This document shows, in pieces, positions 12,820-22,557 of a stretch of DNA of 64,000 nucleotides. The stretch is from assembly GCF_001889545.1 (NCBI RefSeq), contig NZ_CP018194.1:372001-436000 (forward strand), read 5' to 3'. Made by a program: the position numbers and the translations under genes. The stretch's first letter is position 1; the number at the start of each line of letters is the position of its first letter. This DNA comes from Granulibacter bethesdensis (lineage in GTDB: Bacteria > Pseudomonadota > Alphaproteobacteria > Acetobacterales > Acetobacteraceae). The notes below the pieces were generated by a model. That model was not told the DNA's origin and did not search any database. It saw only the letters and a program-made list of their open reading frames with translations.

Positions 12820-12921
12820 AGGGTGATAAGTGCTGCCGATACAGTCGGTTGCACGCGATACCTTATTTCCTTTGTATGTTACATCAATCACATGATTAAC
12901 CCGCCGATGATGACAGCTGCT

Positions 12922-13818
12922 TCATTTTCCGGGGGGTGGGTAGGGTGTTGCGGGGTTTTCCGGTGTGATGCCGGCCCCCTGCAGGATGAAATGCATCAGG
13001 CTGCGGGCAAGGCATACACGATGCTGCAGGGCGATGTCCTTGACACGGATATGACCCTCCGTATGCCGTGGCATCGCCCCTGTCGTGACCCATCGCCGAA
13101 TGATGTCGAAGCGCGGATACAGCGCGACACCATCCGGCACGGCGGCCTGCTCCAACGCATCTTCGTAAAGGGTAGGATCGGCATAGGTGTTCAGCAGGTG
13201 GCTGTAGGGCAGGTCGATCAGCACGATATCGGTATTGGCGGACAACAGACGCCCTACCCCGTCCTTCAGCGCATCGTAATAGGCTGAAGGCGGCATATTC
13301 CGTTCCGCTTCCACAGTGCCGCTCTGCCACAGCGCCAGATCGTAATGGGCATCTTTCAGGATACTGGGTAGCCGGTCAGCGGTCGTCTGCGCCTGTTCGC
13401 CGCGTGCACCTTGCTGGCTGAGAAAAATCGTAACCTGCGGCAGGGCCTGTTTCAGCATGACCGCTGTCAGCCATGGGACGGCAGGCATGGCCTTGCCGGT
13501 CCGGCTGGCTGGCGTTCCCCATGGTCCCAGCGTGATGATGCGAAGAAGATGGCCGGTCTGTATGGCCTGCCGCACATGGGCGAGTTCACCCGGATCTTCC
13601 GCCCCGGCATCCGGGGGGCATTCGGCCGGTCCGGAGGGCAGCAGGGCCACATCGGAAGGGGTGATTTCCACCATGGTGGCCGGAAGACCTGCCCCGTGCG
13701 GAGCATCATTCCCGGCCAGAGCAAGGGGCATAGTGAAGAGCAGACTGCTACCGGTGGCCAGCAGCAGCACTGTCCAGAGTTTGGTCGGGAAGGAGAGAGA
13801 AAAAGTCTGTTTCATCAC
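12922..13818 (-). CDS. Exported SGNH-hydrolase-like protein
   Basis: A 298-residue protein with a signal peptide (hydrophobic core LLLATGSSLLFTMPLALAG). The body resembles SGNH/GDSL-like periplasmic proteins in strand-helix order (LRIITLGPWGTP, YDLALWQSGTVEAERN, TDIVLIDLPYSHLL), with Gly and Asn at plausible block II/III positions, but I do not see the GDS nucleophile motif; it reads LGPWGTP. Its start overlaps the stop of the OpgC-like gene (ATGA), so the two are translationally coupled and probably act on the same glycan. Confidence 0.55.
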   Translation of the reverse strand: MMKQTFSLSFPTKLWTVLLLATGSSLLFTMPLALAGNDAPHGAGLPATMVEITPSDVALLPSGPAECPPDAGAEDPGELAHVRQAIQTGHLLRIITLGPWGTPASRTGKAMPAVPWLTAVMLKQALPQVTIFLSQQGARGEQAQTTADRLPSILKDAHYDLALWQSGTVEAERNMPPSAYYDALKDGVGRLLSANTDIVLIDLPYSHLLNTYADPTLYEDALEQAAVPDGVALYPRFDIIRRWVTTGAMPRHTEGHIRVKDIALQHRVCLARSLMHFILQGAGITPENPATPYPPPGK

Positions 13819-14996
13819 CGGACTCCTTCAGCTTCCTGCGCTGGCTTGGCGGCCTGGACATTGCGGGTGGAGCGATCGCGGCTTTTGGCCTGATACCAGG
13901 CGGCTACCATCGCAATCCCCGCCAGAAACAGGGTGCCGGAGGCATTGACCCAGATCTGGCGCCACAGGCCGCTTTCCTGCTCCATCAGCAGGCGACCCAT
14001 GAAAGACAGGAAAATACCGCTGCAGAAGACCGGCAGAGAATGCTGCCCCGCCAGAATGAATGGTGCGGCGATGCGTCCCCGCAACCAGGTGGCCGAGGCC
14101 GGGATCAGTCGCGCTGCCAGCCATGCCATAGCGAGAATGGAGGCGAGGCGCAGCGGGTGCAGGCTTTCCTTGTCAATGGAGAAGAGCAGATGTGGCAGCG
14201 TGGCAGAAAGGTCATGAACCGTATCCGGCCAACGGGAGAGAATTTGCAGACCAAGCCCCAGAATCAGCATGATGGCAGCCAGCGCATCAAGGCCGATTTG
14301 CAGGCTCCGCTGACGGGGATGCGGAATAGTGGAGGGCGCATAGGCGACGATTGCGCCAATCATGAACAGCACCTGCCATGCCAGCGGATTAAAATACCAT
14401 CCCCCGCCGGTCCAGTTCGGCAGGATCAACCCATCAAGCCGGGTGGCAGCATACAGCGTCAGAGACAATCCGCCCAGCAGCCATGGCAGCCTCAGAAGAG
14501 GCATCAGGACCGAAAAAGCCAGCAGCAGAACCACATAGACCGGCAGGATGTTCATGTAGGCAGGCTGGTAGTGCAGCAACAGCACATGCAGCAGCGCCCC
14601 GTAAGGGTCTGCCCCCAGCACATCCAGATTGATCTCATCCAGATAATCGGTGCGGTCCATGAACTGAGCGGCATAGGTGACCTGGGCCGCGAAGACCACG
14701 AACAGGAAGATATGGGCGATATAAAGCGTCCAGGCCCGCCTAGCGCACTCGGCAGCTGCATAAAGCCAGCCGCTGCGATCCATCGCCTTTCCGTAAGCCA
14801 GTCCGGCCCCGTATCCGGCCAGCATGACAAAGACTTCCATCGCATCGGACAGAGCGATGTTTTTCAACGTCATCTCACCCAGCACATTGCCTGGCATGTG
14901 ATCGACAAAGATCATCCAGAGTGCCACCCCCCGGAAAAAATCGATCCTGAGGTCACGATTGAAGCGGATCAGATCCATGGCGGTGTCTTGTTCCAC
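13815..14996 (-). CDS. OpgC-domain membrane acyltransferase-like protein
   Basis: Polytopic inner-membrane protein of 393 residues with about ten hydrophobic segments. The N-terminus, RDLRIDFFRGVALWMIFVDH, is the hallmark of the OpgC family, related to acyltransferases that add succinyl or other groups to periplasmic glucans. An inner ATG at 14978 (MDLIRFNRD) is an equally good start. It overlaps the next gene, an exported SGNH-like protein, by four bases; membrane acyltransferase plus SGNH partner is a recurrent pairing in glycan O-acylation. The acyl donor and glycan are unknown. Confidence 0.78.
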   Translation of the reverse strand: MEQDTAMDLIRFNRDLRIDFFRGVALWMIFVDHMPGNVLGEMTLKNIALSDAMEVFVMLAGYGAGLAYGKAMDRSGWLYAAAECARRAWTLYIAHIFLFVVFAAQVTYAAQFMDRTDYLDEINLDVLGADPYGALLHVLLLHYQPAYMNILPVYVVLLLAFSVLMPLLRLPWLLGGLSLTLYAATRLDGLILPNWTGGGWYFNPLAWQVLFMIGAIVAYAPSTIPHPRQRSLQIGLDALAAIMLILGLGLQILSRWPDTVHDLSATLPHLLFSIDKESLHPLRLASILAMAWLAARLIPASATWLRGRIAAPFILAGQHSLPVFCSGIFLSFMGRLLMEQESGLWRQIWVNASGTLFLAGIAMVAAWYQAKSRDRSTRNVQAAKPAQEAEGVR

Positions 14997-15032
14997 ATGG
15001 CGGGTGGCCTCAGAAATATTGGCCCCTCCGTG

Positions 15033-16175
15033 TCAGGCGGGACGCCAGTTCATCCGGCGGCCCAGCCACTGACGAAGCTGTAGCAACGCTTCCGTGGTGG
15101 GAATGGTGGCCAGTGTGTTGCTGGTGGCGGCCCCATGAGCCAGCAGGCTGATGGTTCTGGACTCTGCGAGAGTGGTCAGATCGGTCGCTGTGACGGCCTC
15201 TCCGGAGGCCCGGCGCCACAAGGCAATCGTCGCTGCCGGGGAAAGATGAGGCAGAACCAGTGAGAAGCTGAGGCGTGATGCTGCTATGGCGGCATTCAAC
15301 GCGAGCAGCAGGGCCGGGCTCGAAACTCCTCTGACCCCGTGTTGCGCCAGAATTTCTCCGCATCGTGGAATACCTGCCAGAGCCGGATCGCGTTCCTGCG
15401 CGCCATCTTCGGTCACGCAGTCGAGCGTGAAAAGAGGCTGCGCGACACTGCTCAGTGCTGGCAGAGACGTATGGATCGCCGGGCCACGTAACAGAATGGC
15501 ATCCACCGAGCCATTGGCCAGAACCGAGCAGGCGGCCGCTGTATCCGTGATACCCAGCACCGGCACCGGGTCAAGACCGAGCAGATCCAGTGCAAGCACA
15601 ACCGGCATTTCAGGCCCGATAGAGCCGGAAACGGCGATACGGGGGCGACTGCCTGATTTCAACGAGAAACTGTCGCGCCGACAGAGTACGACGCCCGATA
15701 CGGTTCCGGCCATGACCGGAACCCAGCCTGACGCATCGAAGTGAACCCGTGTATCTCCGGCAAGCCAGGCAAGGACGGCAGCGCCGGGTGCCAGCAGGGC
15801 GGTCTGTCCATCCGGTGCGGTGCGGGCTTCAAATTGATTGGCGCCCGTCACGCCATCGGCTGCACCTTGAAACACAATGGCGGGTAGGGCTGATCCGTTC
15901 AGATACCCGCCAAGAGCACCCGCGATAGCATGCGCCAGCGGCGCCAGTGCGCCGTGTTCGGTTCCGGCAACCAGAATGGTCTGAAGATTTAAAGGAGTGC
16001 CCTGGGCACGGCCATAGCGGGGAGTAGCCAGCACAGACCCCGGAATCGCCCCCATAGCAGCGCAGGAAAACAGCTTGATCAGGAAGGAGCGACGGGCCTG
16101 CTCCGTCAGCAGGGTGTCAGGAGCTCCTTCCCTGTTTCTGATGCCTGACAATAACGGCTGATTGGTATGTGGCAC
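15033..16175 (-). CDS. TctC-like periplasmic substrate-binding protein with Tat-type signal
   Basis: A 380-residue exported protein. Residues 28-50 form a twin-arginine-like signal (ARRSFLIKLF, hydrophobic stretch, SVLA). The rest resembles the TctC/Bug family of tricarboxylate-type binding proteins: a two-lobe alternation with ILVAGTEHGALAPLAHAIAG early and IAVSGSIGPEMPV in the second lobe, but similarity is weak. TctA/TctB membrane genes are not adjacent, as is common for orphan Bug proteins. The ligand cannot be inferred. Confidence 0.5.
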   Translation of the reverse strand: MPHTNQPLLSGIRNREGAPDTLLTEQARRSFLIKLFSCAAMGAIPGSVLATPRYGRAQGTPLNLQTILVAGTEHGALAPLAHAIAGALGGYLNGSALPAIVFQGAADGVTGANQFEARTAPDGQTALLAPGAAVLAWLAGDTRVHFDASGWVPVMAGTVSGVVLCRRDSFSLKSGSRPRIAVSGSIGPEMPVVLALDLLGLDPVPVLGITDTAAACSVLANGSVDAILLRGPAIHTSLPALSSVAQPLFTLDCVTEDGAQERDPALAGIPRCGEILAQHGVRGVSSPALLLALNAAIAASRLSFSLVLPHLSPAATIALWRRASGEAVTATDLTTLAESRTISLLAHGAATSNTLATIPTTEALLQLRQWLGRRMNWRPA

Positions 16176-16393
16176 CGGGTTCCCCTACCTTCATCCCTGA
16201 GGTGGAGGAGGGCCGGCCCAGCCCGGTCTCCTCACGGTCCGAAGCATCTGCCTTAACCGAGTTGGGCGGTGACAGCAAACGCTCCGGGGAATGCAAAAGA
16301 TATTTTCATCCGTTTTCAGGCGAAAACACGGCGCATATGCCATGAATTTGCCTGAAATCAGGATATAAAATGACACATCATCAGAAAATGGGA

Positions 16394-16909
16394 TCAGTCC
16401 TGATAATCAACCAGCGTTTCGCACGGAACGCTCAGCCGCTCGCGGCCTTTCAGGAAACTGAGTTCGATGATGGTGGCGGCAGCGGCGACGTCAGCACCGA
16501 CTTTCTGCAACAGTTTGATCCCGGCAGCGAGTGTCCCGCCTGTTGCCAGCAGATCGTCCACAATGACCACGCGCTGTCCCGGCTTGATTGCGCCTTCCTG
16601 AATTTCCAGACGGTCGGTGCCATATTCCAGCGTATAATCCAGCCCGATGGTTTCGCCCGGCAGTTTGCCGCGCTTGCGCAGCATGACAAAGCCGCAGCCC
16701 AGCTTCAGCGCCAGCGGGGCGGCCAGCAGGAAGCCACGACTTTCAACTCCGGCCAGTATATCGGGATGGTGAACGCGCACACGGTTGGCGAGTCGACCCA
16801 TGGTGACCTGCCAGGCATCCGCATCTGCCAGCAGCGTGGAGATGTCGTGGAACAGAATTCCAGGCTTTGGAAAGTCCGGAATATCCCGAATATACTTCTT
16901 GAGATCCAT
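16394..16909 (-). CDS. apt: Adenine phosphoribosyltransferase
   Basis: Purine salvage enzyme converting adenine and PRPP to AMP. The PRPP-binding motif [14 protein letters not shown] lies near residue 120, and the N-terminus [17 protein letters not shown] and [16 protein letters not shown] are characteristic of Apt. The 171-residue length is standard. The gene stands alone with 144 bases to the next gene. Confidence 0.95.
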   Translation of the reverse strand: MDLKKYIRDIPDFPKPGILFHDISTLLADADAWQVTMGRLANRVRVHHPDILAGVESRGFLLAAPLALKLGCGFVMLRKRGKLPGETIGLDYTLEYGTDRLEIQEGAIKPGQRVVIVDDLLATGGTLAAGIKLLQKVGADVAAAATIIELSFLKGRERLSVPCETLVDYQD

Positions 16910-17054
16910 GCGCGCGGGTCCTGCTTTCGTCCAAAATTTTACCTGCCCGGACCGGTCGCATGGCGCGGATGCGCCTCTCAGTGGTAACCGCGGGCGCGCT
17001 TCTATAGCGGTAACTGCAGGGCGTTTAAATGCAGGATGTGTTCCGCCAGGCCCG

Positions 17055-17564
17055 TTATCGCTCTCCGATCAGGCGGCAATGAACAGGAATGGTCTTCCCG
17101 CCCTGTCTGGGCAGTGGACCTTCGTGGCTGGTGCAGTCGAGAAGATTGTCGGGGCCTGAGCGTCTGGCCGAATAGACGTTGATCAGAATTCTGGCAGAGT
17201 CCGGTATGATCTTGTCGAGATTTTTCTGTCTGAAGCCGCTTCCGGAAATGGTAGTACGGCCCCCAGTTGCAGGGAGGGTCGTTTTTTCCTGACCAAGAGC
17301 AATTTCCCCTTCCGTGGCCTCTTTTTGAGTCGCCGGGGTGGGGAGGCCATCATAAAAGACGGCAACGGTAATGGCCTCATGGCGCTTGAGCAGCGTTTGC
17401 CGAGCCAATGGCGAAAGGGTGACATCAACCGCAAAGGGAGCAGGCTGTTCCGAGTGCTTTGCATTGGCCATGCTACCGGCCATCAGGCACAACAACGTCA
17501 CAGCTTTGACAGGATATATTATCATAGGAAAAGCCCGAGCCATGTGATGGAGTCCATCAGACAT
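17055..17564 (-). CDS. Small exported protein, unknown function
   Basis: A protein of about 169 residues with an N-terminal signal (hydrophobic [17 protein letters not shown]). The mature part begins [38 protein letters not shown] and shows an alternating beta pattern; no family recognised. The frame runs further upstream into the tRNA-Pro gene, so the true start must be at the ATG at 17564 or the one at 17543. Two cysteines in the C-terminal part (DCTSHEG and HCRLIG) could form a disulfide. Confidence 0.6.
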   Translation of the reverse strand: MSDGLHHMARAFPMIIYPVKAVTLLCLMAGSMANAKHSEQPAPFAVDVTLSPLARQTLLKRHEAITVAVFYDGLPTPATQKEATEGEIALGQEKTTLPATGGRTTISGSGFRQKNLDKIIPDSARILINVYSARRSGPDNLLDCTSHEGPLPRQGGKTIPVHCRLIGER

Positions 17565-17582
17565 GCGGGAAAGAAAATCGGC

Positions 17583-17659
17583 TGGTCGGAGTGAGAGGAT
17601 TCGAACCTCCGGCCCCTGCGTCCCGAACACAGTGCTCTACCAGGCTGAGCTACACTCCG
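17583..17659 (-). tRNA. tRNA-Pro (anticodon CGG)
   Basis: On the minus strand the sequence folds as a cloverleaf: acceptor CGGAGTG pairs with CACTCCG, D-arm GCTC/GAGC, anticodon stem CTGTG/CGCAG with loop TTCGGGA (anticodon CGG), and T-arm with TTCGAAT loop. CCA is encoded at the 3' end (17583-17585). Confidence 0.95.
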
Positions 17660-17827
17660 GCCGAGGCCGGGCGTATACCCAACCTCCTGTGATCATGCAA
17701 GGTGCCTGGGCATAATAAAAGTAGCCTAATCGTTCTTTTTTCTGTTCCGGATGGCATTGGTATATGGTTTTAAAGAGAAATCAGTGTTTTCTGCAAAATT
17801 ATGGAAAAACGGGTTGATAAGGGGGTC

Positions 17828-17867
17828 AGCACCATCATTGGCTTTTGGTTAGTGATGGTGCTTTTTT
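17828..17867 (+). terminator. Rho-independent terminator with no plus-strand gene upstream
   Basis: A 10-base perfect stem (AGCACCATCA at 17828-17837 with TGATGGTGCT at 17853-17862) is followed by six T. Orientation is plus, yet both flanking genes (tRNA-Pro and the membrane protein gene) are on the minus strand. It may end an unannotated small RNA transcribed from about 17700. Confidence 0.7.
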
Positions 17868-17871
17868 GAGG

Positions 17872-19212
17872 TCACCGATGATTCAGGTAGGCCTGCAGAT
17901 CGGGTATCCACTTCGATACATCGCCGGCATGGTGGCACATCTGGGGCACGAAATTTGCCGTTTCATCGTAGATAGAACCGTAATTATCAAGAAGAATCAG
18001 TCGAAGCATGTCTTTGCGGGGAACAGCTATGCCAGAGCAGTTCGCTGCTGCTGCGAGGTTGGAAATAGCACGCATTTCTACTGAACGAGCATATCCCCAG
18101 GACGCACCCGTCATGAGCGGAATAGTTATGAAAGCCGTTGCTACAGCAGAGGCGAATTTTCTTGGAAGGGAATCTAATGCATAGATCGAGATACCGATAA
18201 AGAAAGGCACGAGCATAGGTGCTTCGTGAAAGTCACTAAATGCCCAACTAACACCGAGGTTTTCACGTCCAACTGAAAATTCTGCTGTCCACAATAACGG
18301 TATCACGGTTAATACAGCGCCAAGACGTTTTTCTACTGTATTAAAGCTTAGGGAGCGGATAAATAGCAACGCCCAGAGGATCAGTGAAATTGCCCCTGTA
18401 ATGAGGGCAAACAACTCGTTTTGATTGCCAAATCCACCTCCTATCATTTTGGTGAAATAAATCAGGTGCCCAAGAAGGCCTATTGCCTTTTCTGGTTTCG
18501 GAATATTTGTGCTGGATACAAGCAGTGTCAGCCATACAGCAACAACAAAAAGAATGGCATGTAGCAAGCCAATAAACAGGCCCTTGCGTATTTCTCTGGA
18601 GCGTAGCGAGATCATGAAAAAATGTGCGCCACTTGACAGCCACAGAGCACCACCTTGGGCTTCAGATCCTGTTGCAAGAAGGCATATGATAAAAATAGCA
18701 GGATAGGCGCGGAAGCCATAGCGTTCGATCAATAAAAACGAACCTGCCAGCATGGCTAGATCTAGATACCACCATATCTGGAAGCTCCATAGCAGGTAAC
18801 TTGTCTGTGACGGATTAAGAAGTGGAAGGGTAACGGCCATAGTGGTCAGAAATGGATAAATCTTTATGATTGTTGATTGACGCAATGCAAACCAAAGCAT
18901 GATACCACTCGACAACAGAAGAATGGCGTTTTCATAAATAAGTGCTTTCATCCAGATTCCAGTCGCTTGCAGGGTTGCGAGAGCGACAGCCAGATGAAAT
19001 GCAATAAGATGTTCGTTGCTACGCGCCCTGATCACATCAATTAAACCTGAATCTCCATTAGAAATAAAATTAATGTATCTTAGAAAACCATAAGAATCAT
19101 TGGCGGGCCATATGGGGCCGTAATGATAAATCCAGAAAAACAGAATGAGTGCTGTTATGAAAAAGGATGAAATAAATATTTTTTTCTGAATAATGTTTTT
19201 TGTATGTGTCAT
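17872..19212 (-). CDS. Polytopic membrane protein of lower G+C, unknown function
   Basis: A 446-residue protein with about ten to eleven transmembrane stretches, beginning IFISSFFITALILFFWIYHYG. The soluble loop after helix 1 (GPIWPANDSYGFLRYINF) contains an acidic residue as in GT-C type glycosyltransferases of the EpsG/DUF6056 kind, but I cannot assign a family. G+C in lines I counted ranged from 40 to 57 %, lower than neighbours, and codons are richer in A/T. It lies about 210 bases from tRNA-Pro, a typical integration neighbourhood. Horizontal origin is plausible, but no integrase or att repeat was seen. Confidence 0.6.
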   Translation of the reverse strand: MTHTKNIIQKKIFISSFFITALILFFWIYHYGPIWPANDSYGFLRYINFISNGDSGLIDVIRARSNEHLIAFHLAVALATLQATGIWMKALIYENAILLLSSGIMLWFALRQSTIIKIYPFLTTMAVTLPLLNPSQTSYLLWSFQIWWYLDLAMLAGSFLLIERYGFRAYPAIFIICLLATGSEAQGGALWLSSGAHFFMISLRSREIRKGLFIGLLHAILFVVAVWLTLLVSSTNIPKPEKAIGLLGHLIYFTKMIGGGFGNQNELFALITGAISLILWALLFIRSLSFNTVEKRLGAVLTVIPLLWTAEFSVGRENLGVSWAFSDFHEAPMLVPFFIGISIYALDSLPRKFASAVATAFITIPLMTGASWGYARSVEMRAISNLAAAANCSGIAVPRKDMLRLILLDNYGSIYDETANFVPQMCHHAGDVSKWIPDLQAYLNHR

Positions 19213-19256
19213 ATTTTTATTATATACTGCTTTTTATAATTTCTGGTGGCATGTTT

Positions 19257-19886
19257 TTACAGGCGACCTGAATCGCCATTTTCCTTTTCAGGCATCTTTT
19301 GTAACCGGTCGAGCAGGGCGGTCACATCCGGCACCACCTCATACAATCTCCGGCAACTGGCATCGGCGAAGCCATCTGCTATGGCAGTGTCCAGTACTTT
19401 GATCAGAGCATCGGCCCAGCCATCAATGTTACAGATCAGGATCGGCTTATCGTGCAGGCCCAGCTGCCGCCAGGTTACGATCTCGAACGTTTCATCGAAT
19501 GTACCGAGACCGCCGGGCATGGTGACGAACGCATCGGCCAGATCGAACATATGGCGTTTGCGGGTATGCATGCTGTCGGTCACGATCATGTCCGTGACCT
19601 GCTCATGCATGACCTCCTTCTGACGCAGGAAATCGGGGATCACGCCGGTGACCCTGCCGCCTTCGGCCAGCACGCCATCCGTGACCGCACCCATCAGGCC
19701 GATCTTGCCGCCGCCATAGATCAGCGTGATTCCGGCTTTGGCCAGCCCGCGTCCCAGCGCTACGGAGGCTTCGTACCAGACCGGGCGATTGCCAGTGCGG
19801 GAGCCGCAGAAAACGGCGACCGCTTTCGCAATGGGGTACGGAGTGGTGGTAATAAGAGGAAGCCCGTTCATGCCGGCGTCTTTCAA
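19257..19886 (-). CDS. LOG-family protein (cytokinin riboside 5'-monophosphate phosphoribohydrolase type)
   Basis: Nucleotide phosphoribohydrolase fold (TIGR00730). Signature sequences are AVFCGSRTG, YGGGKIGLMG and the catalytic PGGLGTFDE, fitting PGGxGTxxE. Bacterial members cleave AMP or related nucleotides to base plus ribose-5-phosphate. Length from the first ATG is 209; an ATG five codons later (MNGLPL) is an alternative start. It is separated from the cytochrome b gene by 52 bases on the same strand. Confidence 0.87.
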   Translation of the reverse strand: MKDAGMNGLPLITTTPYPIAKAVAVFCGSRTGNRPVWYEASVALGRGLAKAGITLIYGGGKIGLMGAVTDGVLAEGGRVTGVIPDFLRQKEVMHEQVTDMIVTDSMHTRKRHMFDLADAFVTMPGGLGTFDETFEIVTWRQLGLHDKPILICNIDGWADALIKVLDTAIADGFADASCRRLYEVVPDVTALLDRLQKMPEKENGDSGRL

Positions 19887-19938
19887 GAGTGGCTCCTGTA
19901 CTGCGCGATGTCCGAAAAGGAATAAGGCGAAGGATCAA

Positions 19939-20637
19939 TCAGCCCCCGAATTGCCGCAAGAGCAGCAGGGTCAGCAGCAGGGCGCACAAAAAGACCAGCG
20001 CTGCCATGCCCGGTCCGGCAAGTTTTGGTGTTCTGGTGGCGGCGGGCATGCGTTTTTTCCCGCTGATGAACTGCCGTAACGGGTTTTCCCCGGAGATGCG
20101 CCCGGCGATCAGAAGCAGGAGCAGATGCAGCGCAAACAGGGCACCGAGCACTATCAGGGCAATACGATGCGCAAAAGCGGCGTTGGCAGTCGCCTCCGGC
20201 GGGAGCAGGTGGAAAAAGGGATCTGATGGTGAGGCACATAATCCCGTCAGGCAGGCTCCTGACAGGGCCAGAAGCATCACCAATATGAGCCATCCTCCAG
20301 CAGCACCATGGCCGAAATCGGTACGTGTGGCTTGACCGGGTCCTGCAGCCGTGAGTCGGGTTGTTGTGCGGCGTTTTGTCTCCCGCTTCTCCACCCCGCT
20401 CAGCGGTGCGACGAGGAAGGCGTTGAAGCGGGCGGTCTCGCTCCCGGCGAATCCCCAGCCAAGACGGAACAGCAGCAGAAGCAGAAGCGTCTCTGCGGTC
20501 CAGCGGTGAATATCAGGCCAGCCTTCGACCCAGCTCAATGCCAGCAGGGCCGCCAGAAGGGTGGATGCCCCATGAAACAGGCGCAGAGGCGCATCCCACA
20601 CTCGCATCGATAACCGAATACCACTCGCCGATTTCAT
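19939..20637 (-). CDS. Cytochrome b561-type membrane protein
   Basis: Di-haem cytochrome b of the family that includes Ni,Fe-hydrogenase b subunits. The N-terminus VWDAPLRLFHGAS provides the first haem His, LLLFRLGWGFAGSETARF is the usual helix 2 and loop, and later His residues sit in AHRIALIVLGALFALHLLLLL. There are four to five helices in 232 residues. An Arg/Thr-rich insert near residues 85-105 is unusual. No hydrogenase or dehydrogenase gene is adjacent, so the electron donor is unknown. Confidence 0.75.
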   Translation of the reverse strand: MKSASGIRLSMRVWDAPLRLFHGASTLLAALLALSWVEGWPDIHRWTAETLLLLLLFRLGWGFAGSETARFNAFLVAPLSGVEKRETKRRTTTRLTAAGPGQATRTDFGHGAAGGWLILVMLLALSGACLTGLCASPSDPFFHLLPPEATANAAFAHRIALIVLGALFALHLLLLLIAGRISGENPLRQFISGKKRMPAATRTPKLAGPGMAALVFLCALLLTLLLLRQFGG

Positions 20638-20758
20638 GCTCTATCCGTTTGTTCAGGCCGTTTATTCAGGGTCGAAGCTGCGGCACCTTGACGCAAGGCA
20701 GCGCATCACGCGATCCCCTTTTGCGACAAGTTGACCGTTTTGTGGAGGCCAGCACCGC

Positions 20759-21796
20759 ATGGCAATCGCGGCATCCCAACCGCCGGGCCTGCTTCAGACG
20801 ATACCGGGTGGTCCGGTGCCCTATGCGCTGGTTCTGGCGGCCCTGATACCATGGTTGTTGAGGCGGGGGGCAGCATGGTCCGGCCTGAACGGTCTGGCGA
20901 CGATCGGGGGCGGTGCCGCCATGCTGGCGGGCTGGCTGCTGCTGGCGCCTTCTTATGCAGGTGGCAAAGCGGTTTCATTATTCGAGTCGCTGCTGCTGTT
21001 GGCGGTTGTGTCTACTTTGCTGTTGCCATGGCGATTACCATCCTTTCTGTCCCGCGCGGTGACCGCTGTCAGTGCTGGGAAAAGCGGGGTGCCGATTATT
21101 TCCTGTGGGCTTCTCCTGCTGGCAGCAGGCTGGTGGCTGGCCCGCGTGATCGGGATACCTGTAGGTATCGCCAGATGGGCGATGTTTGCTTTGGCTGGTA
21201 CTGGCGCTGTTCTGTTGCTTGACGGTTCCATGCGCCAGAGGGCAGCGGGGTTGCTGACCATGGCGGCCTGTCTGGCTCTGACGCTGGACGCATGTCGTGT
21301 GACGAGCCCGGTGGGGCTGCGATGGTCCGGTCTGGCATGGGTTGTGGCGACGGCTGCGCTGGGAACGTGGTTCGCCGGGGGAAGGGAGCGGCCTGCCGTT
21401 GTTAAACGCCCGGCTGCGGGCAAAAAAACGTCGGGCGCTTCCCATAGCACCGGGAAAAAAAACGGGCAGACCAAGCAGCCTGCCTTGTCCCTTGGGGCGG
21501 ATCGGGCGGAGCAGGAAGACCACCCTCTGCTGCCGCTTCAATGTGCTGCGGCGACACTTATACTGGCCGTGGCGCTGGTCGCCCTGCATCCGGGCGGAGC
21601 ATCTGTTTCTCCGCTCTCCAGAGCTGGATATGCGGCCGGGCTGATCTGGCTGCCCCCCTGGATAGGCCTTTTCTTATTCGCTCGCTTCCGGCGGAGGGGA
21701 CGATTCCTGAAGCCGGAGCCGGTTGCAGCCATGATGGCTGTCCTGCTGACCGCCCTGGTAACCTATTCAGCAGCCGCCCTGACCGGATTGCGATAG
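20759..21796 (+). CDS. Multi-spanning membrane protein, unknown function
   Basis: A 345-residue protein with about nine to ten hydrophobic segments, separated by a basic, low-complexity cytoplasmic loop around residues 215-240 ([19 protein letters not shown]). No motif recognised. It starts 121 bases after the divergent cytochrome b gene and precedes the phosphatidylserine decarboxylase gene on the same strand, with about 90 bases between. Confidence 0.5.
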   Translation: MAIAASQPPGLLQTIPGGPVPYALVLAALIPWLLRRGAAWSGLNGLATIGGGAAMLAGWLLLAPSYAGGKAVSLFESLLLLAVVSTLLLPWRLPSFLSRAVTAVSAGKSGVPIISCGLLLLAAGWWLARVIGIPVGIARWAMFALAGTGAVLLLDGSMRQRAAGLLTMAACLALTLDACRVTSPVGLRWSGLAWVVATAALGTWFAGGRERPAVVKRPAAGKKTSGASHSTGKKNGQTKQPALSLGADRAEQEDHPLLPLQCAAATLILAVALVALHPGGASVSPLSRAGYAAGLIWLPPWIGLFLFARFRRRGRFLKPEPVAAMMAVLLTALVTYSAAALTGLR

Positions 21797-21885
21797 GCCG
21801 CAGCAGCGTGCCCCCCTCTCGCTTGCTCCTCTATTCAGAAGGTTTCATAACCGTACGCTCCATCCCCAAAGGGAAGTCTGCCCAG

Positions 21886-22557
21886 ATGTCCATGGTTCAA
21901 TCTGTCAAAATGGTTCTCGCTCCTCCGCATCCGGCGGCGCGACCATTCCTGATCGGCGGTGTGGGTGTCGCGCTGGTCGGGTTGTTTCTGTCCCACTGGA
22001 TCGTCTGGCTGGGCGTTGCCTTTACGCTGTTCTGCCTGTTCTTCTTTCGTGATCCGGAGCGTGTGCCGCCGGGCCGGACCGGGCTGGCGCTGGCACCGGC
22101 CGATGGTCATGTCGTCTCTGTGGCCCCCGCCGTTCCTCCGCCGGAGCTTGGGCTGGGGGATACGCCGCGCTGGCGGGTGGCGACCTTCCTGTCTGTGCTG
22201 GATGTGCATGTAAACCGTATGCCGGTGGATGGGACGGTCACGAAAATCGCCTATCGACCTGGTAAATTCGTCAATGCCAGTCTCGACAAGGCCAGTGAGG
22301 ATAATGAGCGCAATGCACTGGCCATCCGCATGCCGGATGGGCGCACAGTGGCAGTGGTACAGATTGCCGGTCTGATTGCCCGCCGTATCCTCTGCGATGC
22401 GCGGGAGGGCGATGTGGTGAATGCCGGATCCCGTTTCGGCATTATCCGTTTCGGCAGTCGTACGGATCTGTATCTGCCCGAAGGCGTCGTGCCGCTGGTC
22501 ACGGAAGGCCAGACCATGATCGGTGGCGAGACCGTCATCGCTGATCTGACACCATGA
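21886..22557 (+). CDS. psd: Phosphatidylserine decarboxylase (short, soluble-type proenzyme)
   Basis: Makes phosphatidylethanolamine from phosphatidylserine. Two N-terminal hydrophobic segments precede the catalytic part: [23 protein letters not shown] and the self-cleavage region [11 protein letters not shown], where the Ser becomes the pyruvoyl group. The 223-residue length fits the short Psd class. I start at the ATG at 21886 because longer frames lack family similarity. The stop overlaps the pssA start (ATGA), so the two consecutive pathway enzymes are translationally coupled. Confidence 0.93.
   Translation: MSMVQSVKMVLAPPHPAARPFLIGGVGVALVGLFLSHWIVWLGVAFTLFCLFFFRDPERVPPGRTGLALAPADGHVVSVAPAVPPPELGLGDTPRWRVATFLSVLDVHVNRMPVDGTVTKIAYRPGKFVNASLDKASEDNERNALAIRMPDGRTVAVVQIAGLIARRILCDAREGDVVNAGSRFGIIRFGSRTDLYLPEGVVPLVTEGQTMIGGETVIADLTP

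Noticed and set aside
17828-17867. This hairpin as the terminator of the minus-strand membrane protein gene
   Set aside because: The T tract is on the plus-strand side only; on the minus strand the hairpin is not followed by T.
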